Shown: positions 27,368 to 27,500 of the stretch, piece after piece
How the letters are laid out: every line of letters starts with the position of its first letter
How positions within the stretch are numbered: the stretch's first letter is position 1
DNA from: Prorocentrum cordatum
Lineage: Eukaryota > Sar > Dinophyceae > Prorocentrales > Prorocentraceae
Assembly (NCBI GenBank): GCA_963575745.1
Contig: CAUYUJ010017961.1
Span: forward strand, 1-27,500
Direction of reading: 5' to 3'
DNA: 27,500 nt
Notes under the pieces: generated by a model
What the model was told of the DNA's origin: nothing
Databases searched by the model: none
The model's input: the letters and a program-made list of their open reading frames with translations, nothing else
Translations under genes and position numbers: made by a program

Positions 27368-27500
27368 CGCCCGAGGGCGCGTGCTGCGTCAGTGACGAAG
27401 TATTCGCGTCCCCGAAGCCACGACCCCTCAAAGAGTACTATATTTCCCCTCGGAGGCACGATCGCATAAATTATTGCTCAATATCCGCGTCCCCCAGGAC
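26930..27500 (+). repeat. Degenerate 45-60 bp repeat (GCGTCCCCGAAGCCATAA), about ten copies
   Basis: The core GCGYCCCCGAAGCCATAA recurs near 26937, 27020, 27062, 27115, 27158, 27205, 27243 and 27408, and at the window edge. Cores are separated by AT-rich linkers often containing TATGC or TACGC. No gene is seen; the array continues past the window. Confidence 0.7.
27320..27367 (+). repeat. (AT)n(GT)n compound microsatellite
   Basis: About 14 AT units are followed by about 9 GT units, embedded in the degenerate repeat. Confidence 0.95.

Overview
The window looks like nuclear DNA of a dinoflagellate, most likely a repeat-rich suessialean such as Polarella (inference; no marker gene settles the genus). 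Three things point there. Two copies of a gene carry, 57 nt upstream of the ATG, the 12-nt 3' end of the dinoflagellate spliced leader (TTTTGGCTCAAG). The gene body is continuous apart from single-copy insertions. Most of the 27.5 kb is microsatellite, minisatellite and satellite DNA rich in (TTG/CAA)n.

Layout. 1-8.7 kb holds no convincing gene. It has a recurrent (TTG)n/G-run ... (CAA)n module, a ~190-bp GC-rich tandem repeat (1.17-2.04 kb), a 32-bp satellite with a perfect 18-bp dyad (2.58-4.28 kb), a 21/23-bp satellite (4.37-4.85 kb), a second 32-bp satellite (4.9-5.43 kb), a 21-bp minisatellite (6.09-6.80 kb) and a degenerate 50-60 bp repeat (6.81-7.1 kb). From 8961 to 26298 lies a direct tandem duplication: unit A 8961-15493 and unit B 15494-26298. 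The last 1.2 kb is again degenerate repeats plus an (AT)n(GT)n tract.

The only confident protein gene is present once per unit, on the minus strand: a secreted, Cys-rich, biotinidase/vanin-like nitrilase-superfamily amidohydrolase with a signal peptide, an E61-K153-C193 triad and, when read past an insertion, a C-terminal transmembrane anchor. Copy B (16548-19011) is open through the catalytic and Cys-rich domains. Copy A (9633-12925) is cut by an 814-bp insertion between the codons before and for the catalytic Cys.

Because the two units are paralogous, each insertion in one has an empty site in the other. Unit A carries a 193-bp and an 814-bp insertion. Unit B carries 132-, 212-, 178-, ~4330-, 206- and 181-bp insertions, several with terminal inverted repeats and target-site duplications. 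The most interesting are two small elements inserted in the same C-terminal coding segment. The 193-bp element in copy A can be removed as a GT-AG intron that restores the uninterrupted sequence exactly, its splice sites made by the duplicated GCAGGT. The unrelated 178-bp element in copy B supplies its own GT and AG and would leave an in-frame 7-codon scar. Both look like introner-type (transposon-derived) introns caught soon after insertion. All splicing statements are predictions from sequence alone.
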